Source: Actinopolymorpha sp. NPDC004070 (lineage in GTDB: Bacteria > Actinomycetota > Actinomycetes > Propionibacteriales > Actinopolymorphaceae). Taken from it: a DNA stretch of 64,000 nt. The stretch is from contig NZ_JBEXMJ010000002.1 in assembly GCF_040610475.1 (NCBI RefSeq), positions 403,541 to 467,540 of the forward strand, read 5' to 3'. Below, in pieces: positions 32,925 to 40,383 of the stretch; position 1 is the first letter of the stretch; the number at the start of each line of letters is the position of its first letter. Below the pieces are notes generated by a model. The model searched no databases. It saw nothing but the letters and a program-made list of their open reading frames with translations, and was not told where the DNA came from. The translations under genes were made by a program, and so were the position numbers.

Positions 32925-34045
32925 GAGTCGCACTGCTCGGTTACTTCGGGTTCGGCAACGCGGGGGACGAGGCGATCCTCGCGGCCGAGATCGCGGCGCT
33001 GCGGGCCGCGTTCGCGGCGGAGGTCCCGGAAGGCGCCTCGGCGGACCAGGCGGAGCCTGCGTTCGTGGTGATCTCCGGCGACCCCGACCACACCCGGCGC
33101 ACGCACGGGGTGGACGCCGTGTCGCGTACGGACGTCCGGGCGGTGCTGGCCGCCCTGCGTTCCAGCGCCGCGCTGGTCGCGGGTGGCGGCAGCCTGCTCC
33201 AGGACGTCACCAGCGCCCGGCCGGTCGCGTTCTACGCCGGCACCATGCTGGCCGCGCGGGCGGTCGGTACGCCGGTCTTCGTGTACGCCCAGGGGCTGGG
33301 CCCGGTGCGGCGCCCCGTCAACCGCGCCCTGACCGGTGCCGCGTTACGGGCGTCGCGGTACGTCGCGCTGCGGGACGCCGACTCGGTGGCGCTGGCCGAA
33401 CGGCTCGGAGTCCGCGACGTCGACCTCGTACCCGATCCGGTTCTCGGTCTGGACCTGTCGGCGGAGCACCCGCCCTCTCTCGGCGGCGAGCGACCCCGGC
33501 TGGCGGTCGCGCTCCGGCCGTGGGCGGGCTCTGAGCACTGGCTGCCCGCGGTGCGTTCGGCGCTGGCCGAGCTCGCGGCCGAGACGGACGTCGTACTCGT
33601 GCCGTTCCACGCCGGCCAGGACGCCGACCTGGCCCGCGAACTGGCCGCCGACCTCGGTCCCGGCGCCTCGGTGGTCGACGTCGAACCTGCCGGTGGCGAC
33701 GGACACCAGGCCGCGCTGGACGCGGTGGCCGGCGCCACCGCCGTCCTCGGTATGCGACTGCACGCGCTGATCGCCGCGGCCGGGGCGGGCCGGCCGTTCG
33801 TCGCGCTGTCGTACGACCCGAAGGTGGCGGCGTTCGCCGACCGGGTGGGCCGGCCCGTCGCCGCCACGCTGCCGATCCCCTCCGGGGGCGCCGCGGACCA
33901 GGCAGAGCTGCGCGAGAACGTGGTGGTGGCCGTCCGCAAGGCGCTCCAGGGGCCGGACCAGTCCTACCTCGACCGGCTCTCCGCTCTGCGCGTCGACGCC
34001 GCCCGTCCGGCGACCACGATCGCCCGCTCGCTCCTCGCCCGCTGA
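32921..34045 (+). CDS. csaB: Polysaccharide pyruvyltransferase CsaB
   Basis: A 374-residue cytoplasmic enzyme that transfers pyruvate from phosphoenolpyruvate to a sugar as a ketal. Family marks are the N-terminal LLGYFGFGNAGDEAILAAE, then LVAGGGSLLQDVTSARPVAFYAGT, FVYAQGLGPV and the late GMRLHALIAAAGAGRPFVALSYDPKV. In Bacillus and Paenibacillus the ketal lets S-layer-homology proteins bind the secondary cell wall polymer. Its start overlaps the DUF5693-like stop. It is the last gene of the operon. Confidence 0.9.
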   Translation: MRVALLGYFGFGNAGDEAILAAEIAALRAAFAAEVPEGASADQAEPAFVVISGDPDHTRRTHGVDAVSRTDVRAVLAALRSSAALVAGGGSLLQDVTSARPVAFYAGTMLAARAVGTPVFVYAQGLGPVRRPVNRALTGAALRASRYVALRDADSVALAERLGVRDVDLVPDPVLGLDLSAEHPPSLGGERPRLAVALRPWAGSEHWLPAVRSALAELAAETDVVLVPFHAGQDADLARELAADLGPGASVVDVEPAGGDGHQAALDAVAGATAVLGMRLHALIAAAGAGRPFVALSYDPKVAAFADRVGRPVAATLPIPSGGAADQAELRENVVVAVRKALQGPDQSYLDRLSALRVDAARPATTIARSLLAR

Positions 34046-34102
34046 CACCCACGAGGTTCCTGAGCATCACCGGTGTCCGGTTCGGACACATTTCGGGTAT
34101 CC

Positions 34103-34137
34103 AATCCTGCACACAAGGTGCGCAGGTGTGCAGGATT
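34103..34137 (+). terminator. 12-bp inverted repeat after csaB operon
   Basis: AATCCTGCACAC (34103-34114) and GTGTGCAGGATT (34126-34137) are exact complements with an 11-nt loop, 57 bp after the csaB stop. It could terminate the csaB operon or serve as an operator for the secretion-like operon that begins downstream. Confidence 0.6.
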
Positions 34138-34251
34138 CGGTACTGAGCCGTCGGCGCGCCTCCCGCATCGTGGAGAAACGCTCGAACGCCCGATAACGGA
34201 TGACCCGCGTTCGGACATCGCAGTGCCCACCGGGACGCATTAGATGGGTAC

Positions 34252-34269
34252 GGACGCCTATCGTGACTA
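34252..34269 (+). promoter_or_regulatory. Shared 18-bp promoter element, copy 1
   Basis: GGACGCCTATCGTGACTA is identical to 49489-49506 upstream of the other plus-strand secretion-like operon. TATCGT (34259-34264) fits TANNNT as a -10 box. It lies 31 bp before the first gene's ATG. A longer in-frame start at 34244 would run through it and is therefore disfavoured. Confidence 0.6.
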
Positions 34270-34300
34270 CTACGGGCAAGTAGCCGAGAACAGTAGGGTC

Positions 34301-36244
34301 ATGACAGAACCGAACGAACCGACCACACCGCTGGCGCGGATGCGGTTCTCCTGGCAGCGGGGGACCGACGTCTCCGACGCGCCTGAGGTGGCCGACGACG
34401 AGGCGTCGGTCGACGACGAGTCCGTCCACGAGGACGCCGTCGAGCCGGATGTCGACGAGCGGGACGCCGACGAGCGGGACGCCGGCAGCCTTCGTGCCGG
34501 TGGTACGCCGGCGTCCCCGTCGCGACCCGAGCCCGGTCCGGCCGACCGGCCTGCTCAGGGGTTCCGGCCGGATCCGGAGTCCCGATCGGCCCGAGGAGCC
34601 CAGCCGGGGTCGGACCTGCCGACGACTCCCGCGCCTCCCCGGGCCGCGCCGTCCACGTCGTCCACGTCGACCAACGGCCACGCCGTCACCGACGACTCCC
34701 CCCCGACGGCCCCCAGCCGGCGGGTGAGCGAGGAGGCCCGCAACCGGCTGGACGAGTCACGGTCGGCTTCGCCGTCGGAGTCACGGTCGGCTTCGCGGTC
34801 GGAGTCACAGCCCGAGCCCGACGTCGACGACCCGGCCTGGGTCGCCACCGACCTCGGCGAACTCGACGACGACGCGGCTGCTGAGTCCGAGAGCAGACGC
34901 CGACGCAAGCGCCGCGAACGCCAGGAGCGAAAGAGCCGGGCCGCGCAGGCCAAGGCCGCCCAGAAGAATGCCCGCAGGACCACCGCCAGGAAGGCGGCCG
35001 CGAAGTCCGAAGTCGCCCCGGTCCAGGTGGGCGACGACCAGGCGGCGGCCGACCAGGCGGCCAAACCCACCTCCCGTACTCCCGTCGCACGAACGAACGT
35101 CGCGGCCACCTCCGGCCGTCTCGGCGGCACGACCACCGGAACGACCCGGGCCACCGACCGACCCCGCGCGCGGCCCGTCGCACCGGCACCCGCCGTGACA
35201 GCCACCAAGCGGAGCCGGCGAGACCGCGGCGACTTCGACGTGCCGGCGCCCGGTCGCCGCTTCTCCGGCGGCCGCGCCGCGCACACCGGGCTGCGGGTCG
35301 CGCTCGTCGTCACCGCCTGCCTGCTGGCCCTCGGCGTCGTCGGGTACGCCGCCTTCGCGCTCGGAATCTCCACCGGACGGGACAACTCCCCCCGGTTGAG
35401 CAGCGCCGACCTCGCTCGTTACCGCCTCACCGCGTTTCCCACCGCGGAGGCCGGCCAATTCGCCGCGGACTACGCGCGGCTCTGCTTCACCCACGACCCC
35501 ACGCCGGGCGCCAACGACGCCCGGGAGCGACAGTTGGCGCGGTACGTCTCGGGCGGCACCGACCCCCGCTGCGGGTGGAACGGCGAGGGATCCCAGTCCG
35601 TCGCCGACGCGACCTGGACCGGTGACTCCGAGCCCATCGACGTACCCGGCCTGCAGGGCAACGCCAGGATGATGACCGTACGGGTGCTGACCGACTCCGG
35701 CAGCAGCCGCATCGTCACCGTCCCCGTCTACGTCGCCGACCTGGCCAACGCCAACGGCATGCGCATCGTCGGCGACATCGGCGAGATGCCCCAGCCCAAC
35801 CTCGCGGCCGCGCCGGAGGTCAAGCCGCCGGCGGCGACGGACTCCCGGCTGAGCGAGGCGCTCACCCAGGGACAGTTCTTCGAGCAGTTCTTCACCGCGT
35901 GGGGTGCCTCCGACCGGCCGGCGCTGCAGCGGTTGGTGACGCCGGACGCCACCGCCCGCACGACCGCGGGCCTCAACCGCGTCCTGGCTTCTCCGACCAT
36001 CCAGGAAGCCAGGGTGTTCCTGCCGAAGGGTGCCGACCCGTCGACGCCGTACGAATGGAAGACCCGGCAGACCACGCAGGCCTGGGTGTGGGTGGTCTGG
36101 CGTACACCGGGTGAAGGATCCAAGGCGACCGAGACCCGCGCCTACCGGCTCCAGTTGGTGAAGACCACCCAGGCGAGCAGCCCGACCCAGGAATGGGCGG
36201 TGCGCGACATCCAGGGAGGGATCCCCGACGTCAAGGGGGGATAG
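34301..36244 (+). CDS. TcpC/VirB8-like conjugation-type protein with long disordered N-terminus
   Basis: A 647-residue protein. Residues 1-325 are predicted disordered: first acidic, then Ser/Arg rich with a duplicated SRSASPSE unit, then Lys/Arg/Ala rich (KSRAAQAKAAQKNARRTTARK). One membrane helix (about 330-355: LRVALVVTACLLALGVVGYA) precedes an extracytoplasmic region with TcpC-like features: QFAADYARLCFTHD, RYVSGGTDPRCGW, RVLTDSGSSRIVTVPVYVAD, then FFEQFFTAWGASDRPALQRL. TcpC and VirB8 proteins scaffold type IV secretion channels through NTF2-like domains. ATG 34301 has only a weak GGG upstream. It leads the first secretion-like block. Confidence 0.75.
   Translation: MTEPNEPTTPLARMRFSWQRGTDVSDAPEVADDEASVDDESVHEDAVEPDVDERDADERDAGSLRAGGTPASPSRPEPGPADRPAQGFRPDPESRSARGAQPGSDLPTTPAPPRAAPSTSSTSTNGHAVTDDSPPTAPSRRVSEEARNRLDESRSASPSESRSASRSESQPEPDVDDPAWVATDLGELDDDAAAESESRRRRKRRERQERKSRAAQAKAAQKNARRTTARKAAAKSEVAPVQVGDDQAAADQAAKPTSRTPVARTNVAATSGRLGGTTTGTTRATDRPRARPVAPAPAVTATKRSRRDRGDFDVPAPGRRFSGGRAAHTGLRVALVVTACLLALGVVGYAAFALGISTGRDNSPRLSSADLARYRLTAFPTAEAGQFAADYARLCFTHDPTPGANDARERQLARYVSGGTDPRCGWNGEGSQSVADATWTGDSEPIDVPGLQGNARMMTVRVLTDSGSSRIVTVPVYVADLANANGMRIVGDIGEMPQPNLAAAPEVKPPAATDSRLSEALTQGQFFEQFFTAWGASDRPALQRLVTPDATARTTAGLNRVLASPTIQEARVFLPKGADPSTPYEWKTRQTTQAWVWVVWRTPGEGSKATETRAYRLQLVKTTQASSPTQEWAVRDIQGGIPDVKGG
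34754..34801 (+). repeat. 24-bp tandem duplication in disordered region
   Basis: Two 24-bp units (34754-34777 and 34778-34801, one mismatch) begin GAGTCACGGTCGGCTTCGC and encode ESRSAS(P/R)S. A partial third unit follows. Confidence 0.9.
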
Positions 36245-36246
36245 AC

Positions 36247-36387
36247 GTGTTCGCTCAGCGATCGGGGGGCGAGTTCACTACAGTGCACGCGCCGCGTGCG
36301 GCCGCCCGGGCCGGCCAGGAAAGACCCACCACGCGTCAACAACGACGGACGTCGCAGACGTACGTCACCAAGGAACGAGGGAGGTGA
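36247..36387 (+). CDS. Possible 46-residue basic small protein
   Basis: A GTG three bases after the TcpC-like stop is preceded by AAGGGGGG at good spacing. The frame encodes MFAQRSGGEFTTVHAPRA followed by a basic Arg/Gln/Thr-rich stretch and ends inside the ribosome-binding site of the next gene. No homologue is recognised. Position in the operon favours translation; composition is not decisive. Confidence 0.35.
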   Translation: MFAQRSGGEFTTVHAPRAAARAGQERPTTRQQRRTSQTYVTKERGR

Positions 36388-36393
36388 GCCGAG

Positions 36394-36666
36394 GTGACCG
36401 GAATGTGGATTCTCGCGTCGGGGGGTTCCCAGCTCGACGCGCTCTTCGGCCGAATCGAACGGCTGCTGGCCGGGGTGGCGGTAGGTGCCCTGACCGTGGC
36501 CATCATCATCATCGGGTTCAAGATCATGTTCGCGATCCGGCGGGGTGACAACTTCCGCGAGGCGATCCAGAACATGGGCGTGGTGGCGTTCGCCGCGCTC
36601 CTGATCGGCGGTGCGTCCGGGATCGCCTCGCTGCTGAGCGCGATCGGCCGGCAGATCGGCGGCTAG
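36394..36666 (+). CDS. Small two-helix membrane protein (TrbC/VirB2-like)
   Basis: A 90-residue protein with two hydrophobic helices (about 24-45: LLAGVAVGALTVAIIIIGF; and 62-85: VVAFAALLIGGASGIASLL) separated by a short basic loop RRGDNFREA. Size and layout match TrbC/VirB2 pilin-type subunits or other small channel components of type IV secretion systems. GGAGGTGA precedes the GTG. No long N-terminal leader is seen, which argues against a classical cleaved pilin. Confidence 0.65.
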   Translation: MTGMWILASGGSQLDALFGRIERLLAGVAVGALTVAIIIIGFKIMFAIRRGDNFREAIQNMGVVAFAALLIGGASGIASLLSAIGRQIGG

Positions 36667-36720
36667 TCGGCGTAGGAGTCCCAACGAGGTCCCGACGAGC
36701 GTCCCCGGAGGAGGTGAGCG

Positions 36721-37317
36721 ATGGCGGACCCGCCCGGTCAGTACGTCGCGTACGACCACACCGACCTCGAACGCCGGCGCAAGAAGCTGTGGAACCTCGC
36801 CGAGGGTGTCCCGCTGACCATCCTCGGCGGCATCGACCTGCGTGCCCTGGTGACGGGCGGCATCGCGTTCCTCGGCCTGCTCGGCGGGGTGATGCTGGCC
36901 GCGCCGGTGGTGCCCGGGCTGGCGCTGAACGTCTGGACGATCCTCGGCTGCCTCGCCATCGCGGTGACTCTGTACGTACTCTGGCCGAGGCGGTGGCGCA
37001 ACGGCCTGACCACCGAACAGAACATCCTGGTCGCGGTCGACTACCTCTTTCTGCAGCCGCGCCGCATCCACGGACTCGCCGAGGACGTCGAGCCGGAGAT
37101 CGTGCACTGGCGGATGATCCTGTGGCGGCCTCTGCACCCGCGCTGGCACCAGGCGCTGGCCAGGGCCCGCGAGGAGCGGGCGGAGCGGTTGCTGCGGGCG
37201 TGCCCTGCCGATCCGTACGACCCGTACTACATCCACGACCCGGCAACCGGCTCGGTGACGGCAACCGCCCCGGCAACCGGGACGGCAGATCCAGCAGCAG
37301 ACCCGGTCCGTGAGTAG
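36721..37317 (+). CDS. PrgI/TcpE-like membrane protein
   Basis: A 198-residue protein with two membrane helices (about 45-65 and 70-90) after a soluble N-terminus (YDHTDLERRRKKLWNLAEGV), ending in a soluble domain with YLFLQPRRIHGLAEDVEPEIVHW. The position immediately before the VirB4-like gene and the two-helix layout match PrgI, TcpE or VirB3 components. GGAGGTGAGC precedes the ATG. The C-terminal 20 residues are low complexity (TATAPATGTADPAADP). Confidence 0.65.
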   Translation: MADPPGQYVAYDHTDLERRRKKLWNLAEGVPLTILGGIDLRALVTGGIAFLGLLGGVMLAAPVVPGLALNVWTILGCLAIAVTLYVLWPRRWRNGLTTEQNILVAVDYLFLQPRRIHGLAEDVEPEIVHWRMILWRPLHPRWHQALARAREERAERLLRACPADPYDPYYIHDPATGSVTATAPATGTADPAADPVRE

Positions 37318-37328
37318 GGGTCACGACG

Positions 37329-40316
37329 ATGAATCCGCTCTACTACCTCCTTCCTCTCCTGGCGCTCGGCGTCGTCGCTCTCGGCGCGGTCGCGATCTTC
37401 GTGTTCAACGTCGGCGGCGGTGACGAGGACGCGGCCCGGAAGAAGCCGAAGGAGCCGCGCGCGGAGCGGGAACGCCTCCCTTACCGCTACGGCGACGACG
37501 TCATCTTCGTCTGGGGCCGCTCGGTGTGGACGGGTTTCTTCGTCGACACCACCACCGACGAGCACATCTCCAGCGACGAGCTCGTACCCGAGGCGCTGAA
37601 GCTGCCCAACCTGATGCACCAGCTCGGCCGTGAGTTCCACCGGCCGCAGTTCCAGGTGATGCTGGTCCCGCGCCGCCCCGACCTCACCGGCTGGGCCCTG
37701 GACCTCGTCGAACGCTCCTGGCGGCCCACCGACAACTACCGCAAGCTGATCCGCCGCGAGGCGGCCCGGGCGACCTCGAACGACCGGCTGGGTTCGCAGT
37801 ACGACGTCGTCTTCTTGATGCGGATCGGCCAGCTCGGCGACGGCCGCGGCTCGGCCTCGGCGGCGGTGGCCGCGATCGCCGACCAGGCCACCGGCGTCCA
37901 CGACGAGTACTTCGACCCGAACGTCGTCGCCGAGTGGCACGAACGCGCCGACGAGGTGTACGCCGTCGCGGTCGACGCCGGGGTGGCCACCCAGCCGCTG
38001 ATGCGCCGCGACCTGGTACGCATCGTGCGCACCTGTCTCTTCGGGCACCTGCCGATCCCCGAGGACGGCGTGATCGACCGCCGCCCGTGGGGCGCGCACG
38101 AGTTCGAGCTGGCCGCGGACTTCCGGGCGCCCAACCACAAGAGCCGCCTCGAGGTGAGCGTCATCGACGACGACACCGGCGAGGACCGCAAGACCTACCT
38201 CACCACCCTGGTCGCGACCGGCTGGCCGGACGCCATCCGGTTCGCGAAGAACCGCGCGTGGGGCCGGACCCTCAAGCGGCTGGACTTCCCGGTCGTGGTG
38301 TCCTGGCGCGGCGTGCTGCTGCCGCCGGAGGAGTTCCGCGAACGCGGCAAGAAGATCCGCGACAACCTGGAGGACGAGGCGCGCGACATGGACCGCGCCA
38401 GCGCCCGGATCGACTCCCTGCTGGTGGAGCAGGTCGAACGCGCCAACCACCTTGTCGACGAGCAGGACAGCCGGCCGTTCCCCGGCATGGAGTCCCAGCT
38501 GCTGCTCACCATCGCCGCGGCCACCCCGGAGGAGCTGGAGAACCGCCGCAAGCGGATCGAGCGGCTGTTCGCCAAGACGCTGGACGCGACGGTGCTGCGG
38601 CCCAAGCGGCTGCAGTACCGCCTGCTCTACAACATGCTGCCCGGCGACGGCGACCGCTCGCCGGTGGGCCGGATCGCTCCGTTCCGGCGGCTGCAGGAGC
38701 TGGACCAGCTCGGTGTCGCCCTGCTCACCACCGCCACCCAGGTCGGCGACCGCGCGGTCGTCGGCCGGGACGGGATCGCCAAGGGCTGGGAGGGGATGCT
38801 GGTCGGGCGTACCCGCGACGGCCACAACCCCGTGCACTACTCCGCCCACTCCGCGATCGCCCGGGAGAACGGCGCCGGTGTCGTGCTCGTCGGTGCGTCC
38901 GGCGGCGGAAAGACCACGCTCGCGCTGAAGATCTTCCACTACGAGTCCGAGGCCGGCGTGCGGTGCGTGTTCATCGACCCGAAGATCGACGCGGCGCGGA
39001 TGGCGTACTTCCTGGCGTTCGGGTCGCAGGTGCTCGACCCGGAGTTCATGCGGCACGCGGGCGAGGGCTGCCTCGGCCGGCCCGGGTGCCCGTTCCAGCC
39101 GATCAACGAGGAGTACTGGCGGGAGACCGAGATCATCGACCCGCTGCGCGGACGGGCCGGCAACCTCGACCCGCTGCTCACCGCGTCGACGGTCACCGAG
39201 GGCCGGATGCACGCCCAGGCGATGCTGGAGATCTTCCTCGGCGAGGTCGCGTGGAGCCGGATCAGCGGGTACGTCGTGGAGGCGTTCTCGCGGACGGTCA
39301 ACGAGTACGACCGGGAGGTGGCCGCCTACCGCGCCGCGAACCCGGGCGTCGCCCGGTCCGAGGTCGAGCGCGCGGTGCCCCGGCCGACCACGTGGAACGT
39401 CCTCCAACTGGTCGTCGACGAGTTCGACCGGGTCAAGGACGCGGGCGTGGCCGACACGGAGGTACGCGACCTGCGGTTCGCGGCGGCCGTGCTGGAGGAC
39501 CTGCGCAAGAACCCCTACGCCCGGGTCGCGTTCGCCCGCGAGGCCAGCGCAGTGGTCGACGACAGCGGCAAGCGGCGCACGATCATCACCCTGCGCGGAC
39601 TGCCCCGCGCGCACGGCAACAGCTCCTCGGCCAACATCGCCCGCGGCATCATCTACCTCGTCACCCGGCTCGGTTTCCAGATGCTGGAGGAGACGACCGA
39701 ACGCCACCCGGTCAAGGGCTGGCGGCCGCAGCTGCTGTTCGTGGACGAGGCGTACAGCGTGGCGAGCACCGGGGAGGGCCGCGACCTGATCAGCTTCGTG
39801 CTGAAGCAGGGTCGTGCGTTCAACATCGGGATCGTGCTCATCACCCAGCAGGCGGGCGACCTGGCCCGGATCGAGTCCGAGGACCTGGACGCCAAGGCGG
39901 CCGGGACGAACCAGATCCACACCGTGTTCGCGTTCCGGCACCACTCCGACGCCGACGCGGCGCAGACGCTTCCGCTGCTGAACCGAGCGCCGGCGGAGCG
40001 GTCGATGATCGAGACGCTGAAGTCGCTGCGGGACGGCGAGTGCGTGATGCGCGACGTGGACGCTGAGCTGGCGAGCGTCGAGGTGGACCGGGCGTTCTTC
40101 GAGTTCGCCGCGGCAATCCAGTCCAACCCGCACCTGGAGTCGCGGTTCAAGGCGATCGACCCCTCGCCCGACGTGGACGAGTGGCGCTGGGTGGACGAGG
40201 CGTCGGAGCTGGTGGACGAAGCCGCCGCGTCGACCCGGCTCGTGGTCGGCCCGCGTGACGACGACGTGGCCGAGGAGGAGGACTTCCTCACCGACCTCAG
40301 CCGGATCGACTCCTGA
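37329..40316 (+). CDS. VirB4/TraC-like secretion ATPase
   Basis: A 995-residue motor ATPase with an N-terminal hydrophobic segment (about 4-27) and a large N-domain. Walker A is GASGGGKTT at 522-530 (Lys528); Walker B is LLFVDEAYS with Asp806 and Glu807; FIDPKIDAARMAYFLAFG and IGIVLITQQAGDL are further VirB4-type blocks. It should energise assembly or transport by the type IV-like apparatus encoded around it. Presence of a membrane segment in the same chain suggests a VirB3-VirB4-like joining. It is the last gene of block 1. No relaxase or coupling protein follows: the next genes are an unrelated transporter. Confidence 0.85.
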   Translation: MNPLYYLLPLLALGVVALGAVAIFVFNVGGGDEDAARKKPKEPRAERERLPYRYGDDVIFVWGRSVWTGFFVDTTTDEHISSDELVPEALKLPNLMHQLGREFHRPQFQVMLVPRRPDLTGWALDLVERSWRPTDNYRKLIRREAARATSNDRLGSQYDVVFLMRIGQLGDGRGSASAAVAAIADQATGVHDEYFDPNVVAEWHERADEVYAVAVDAGVATQPLMRRDLVRIVRTCLFGHLPIPEDGVIDRRPWGAHEFELAADFRAPNHKSRLEVSVIDDDTGEDRKTYLTTLVATGWPDAIRFAKNRAWGRTLKRLDFPVVVSWRGVLLPPEEFRERGKKIRDNLEDEARDMDRASARIDSLLVEQVERANHLVDEQDSRPFPGMESQLLLTIAAATPEELENRRKRIERLFAKTLDATVLRPKRLQYRLLYNMLPGDGDRSPVGRIAPFRRLQELDQLGVALLTTATQVGDRAVVGRDGIAKGWEGMLVGRTRDGHNPVHYSAHSAIARENGAGVVLVGASGGGKTTLALKIFHYESEAGVRCVFIDPKIDAARMAYFLAFGSQVLDPEFMRHAGEGCLGRPGCPFQPINEEYWRETEIIDPLRGRAGNLDPLLTASTVTEGRMHAQAMLEIFLGEVAWSRISGYVVEAFSRTVNEYDREVAAYRAANPGVARSEVERAVPRPTTWNVLQLVVDEFDRVKDAGVADTEVRDLRFAAAVLEDLRKNPYARVAFAREASAVVDDSGKRRTIITLRGLPRAHGNSSSANIARGIIYLVTRLGFQMLEETTERHPVKGWRPQLLFVDEAYSVASTGEGRDLISFVLKQGRAFNIGIVLITQQAGDLARIESEDLDAKAAGTNQIHTVFAFRHHSDADAAQTLPLLNRAPAERSMIETLKSLRDGECVMRDVDAELASVEVDRAFFEFAAAIQSNPHLESRFKAIDPSPDVDEWRWVDEASELVDEAAASTRLVVGPRDDDVAEEEDFLTDLSRIDS

Positions 40317-40338
40317 GGCTCGACTCCGGGCGCGTACG

Positions 40339-40358
40339 GATTCTTCCGCGGAAGAATC
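40339..40358. terminator. 20-bp perfect palindrome in convergent gap (second copy)
   Basis: GATTCTTCCGCGGAAGAATC, 22 bp after the VirB4-like stop and 26 bp before the convergent transporter gene stop. Identical to the core of the 13618-13639 palindrome. The whole gap is only 67 bp, so a bidirectional terminator is the simplest reading. Confidence 0.6.
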
Positions 40359-40383
40359 ACCCGAGCGAGGTCACCCGGAGCTG

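Noticed and set aside
34244..34300. Earlier ATG for the TcpC-like gene
   Set aside because: The added 19 codons run through the shared promoter element, including its -10 box.
37227..40133. A 968-codon open frame on the minus strand opposite the VirB4-like gene
   Set aside because: It is the codon-position shadow of a strongly recognisable ATPase gene in very GC-rich DNA; its translation is rich in Arg, Gly, Val and His with no domain.
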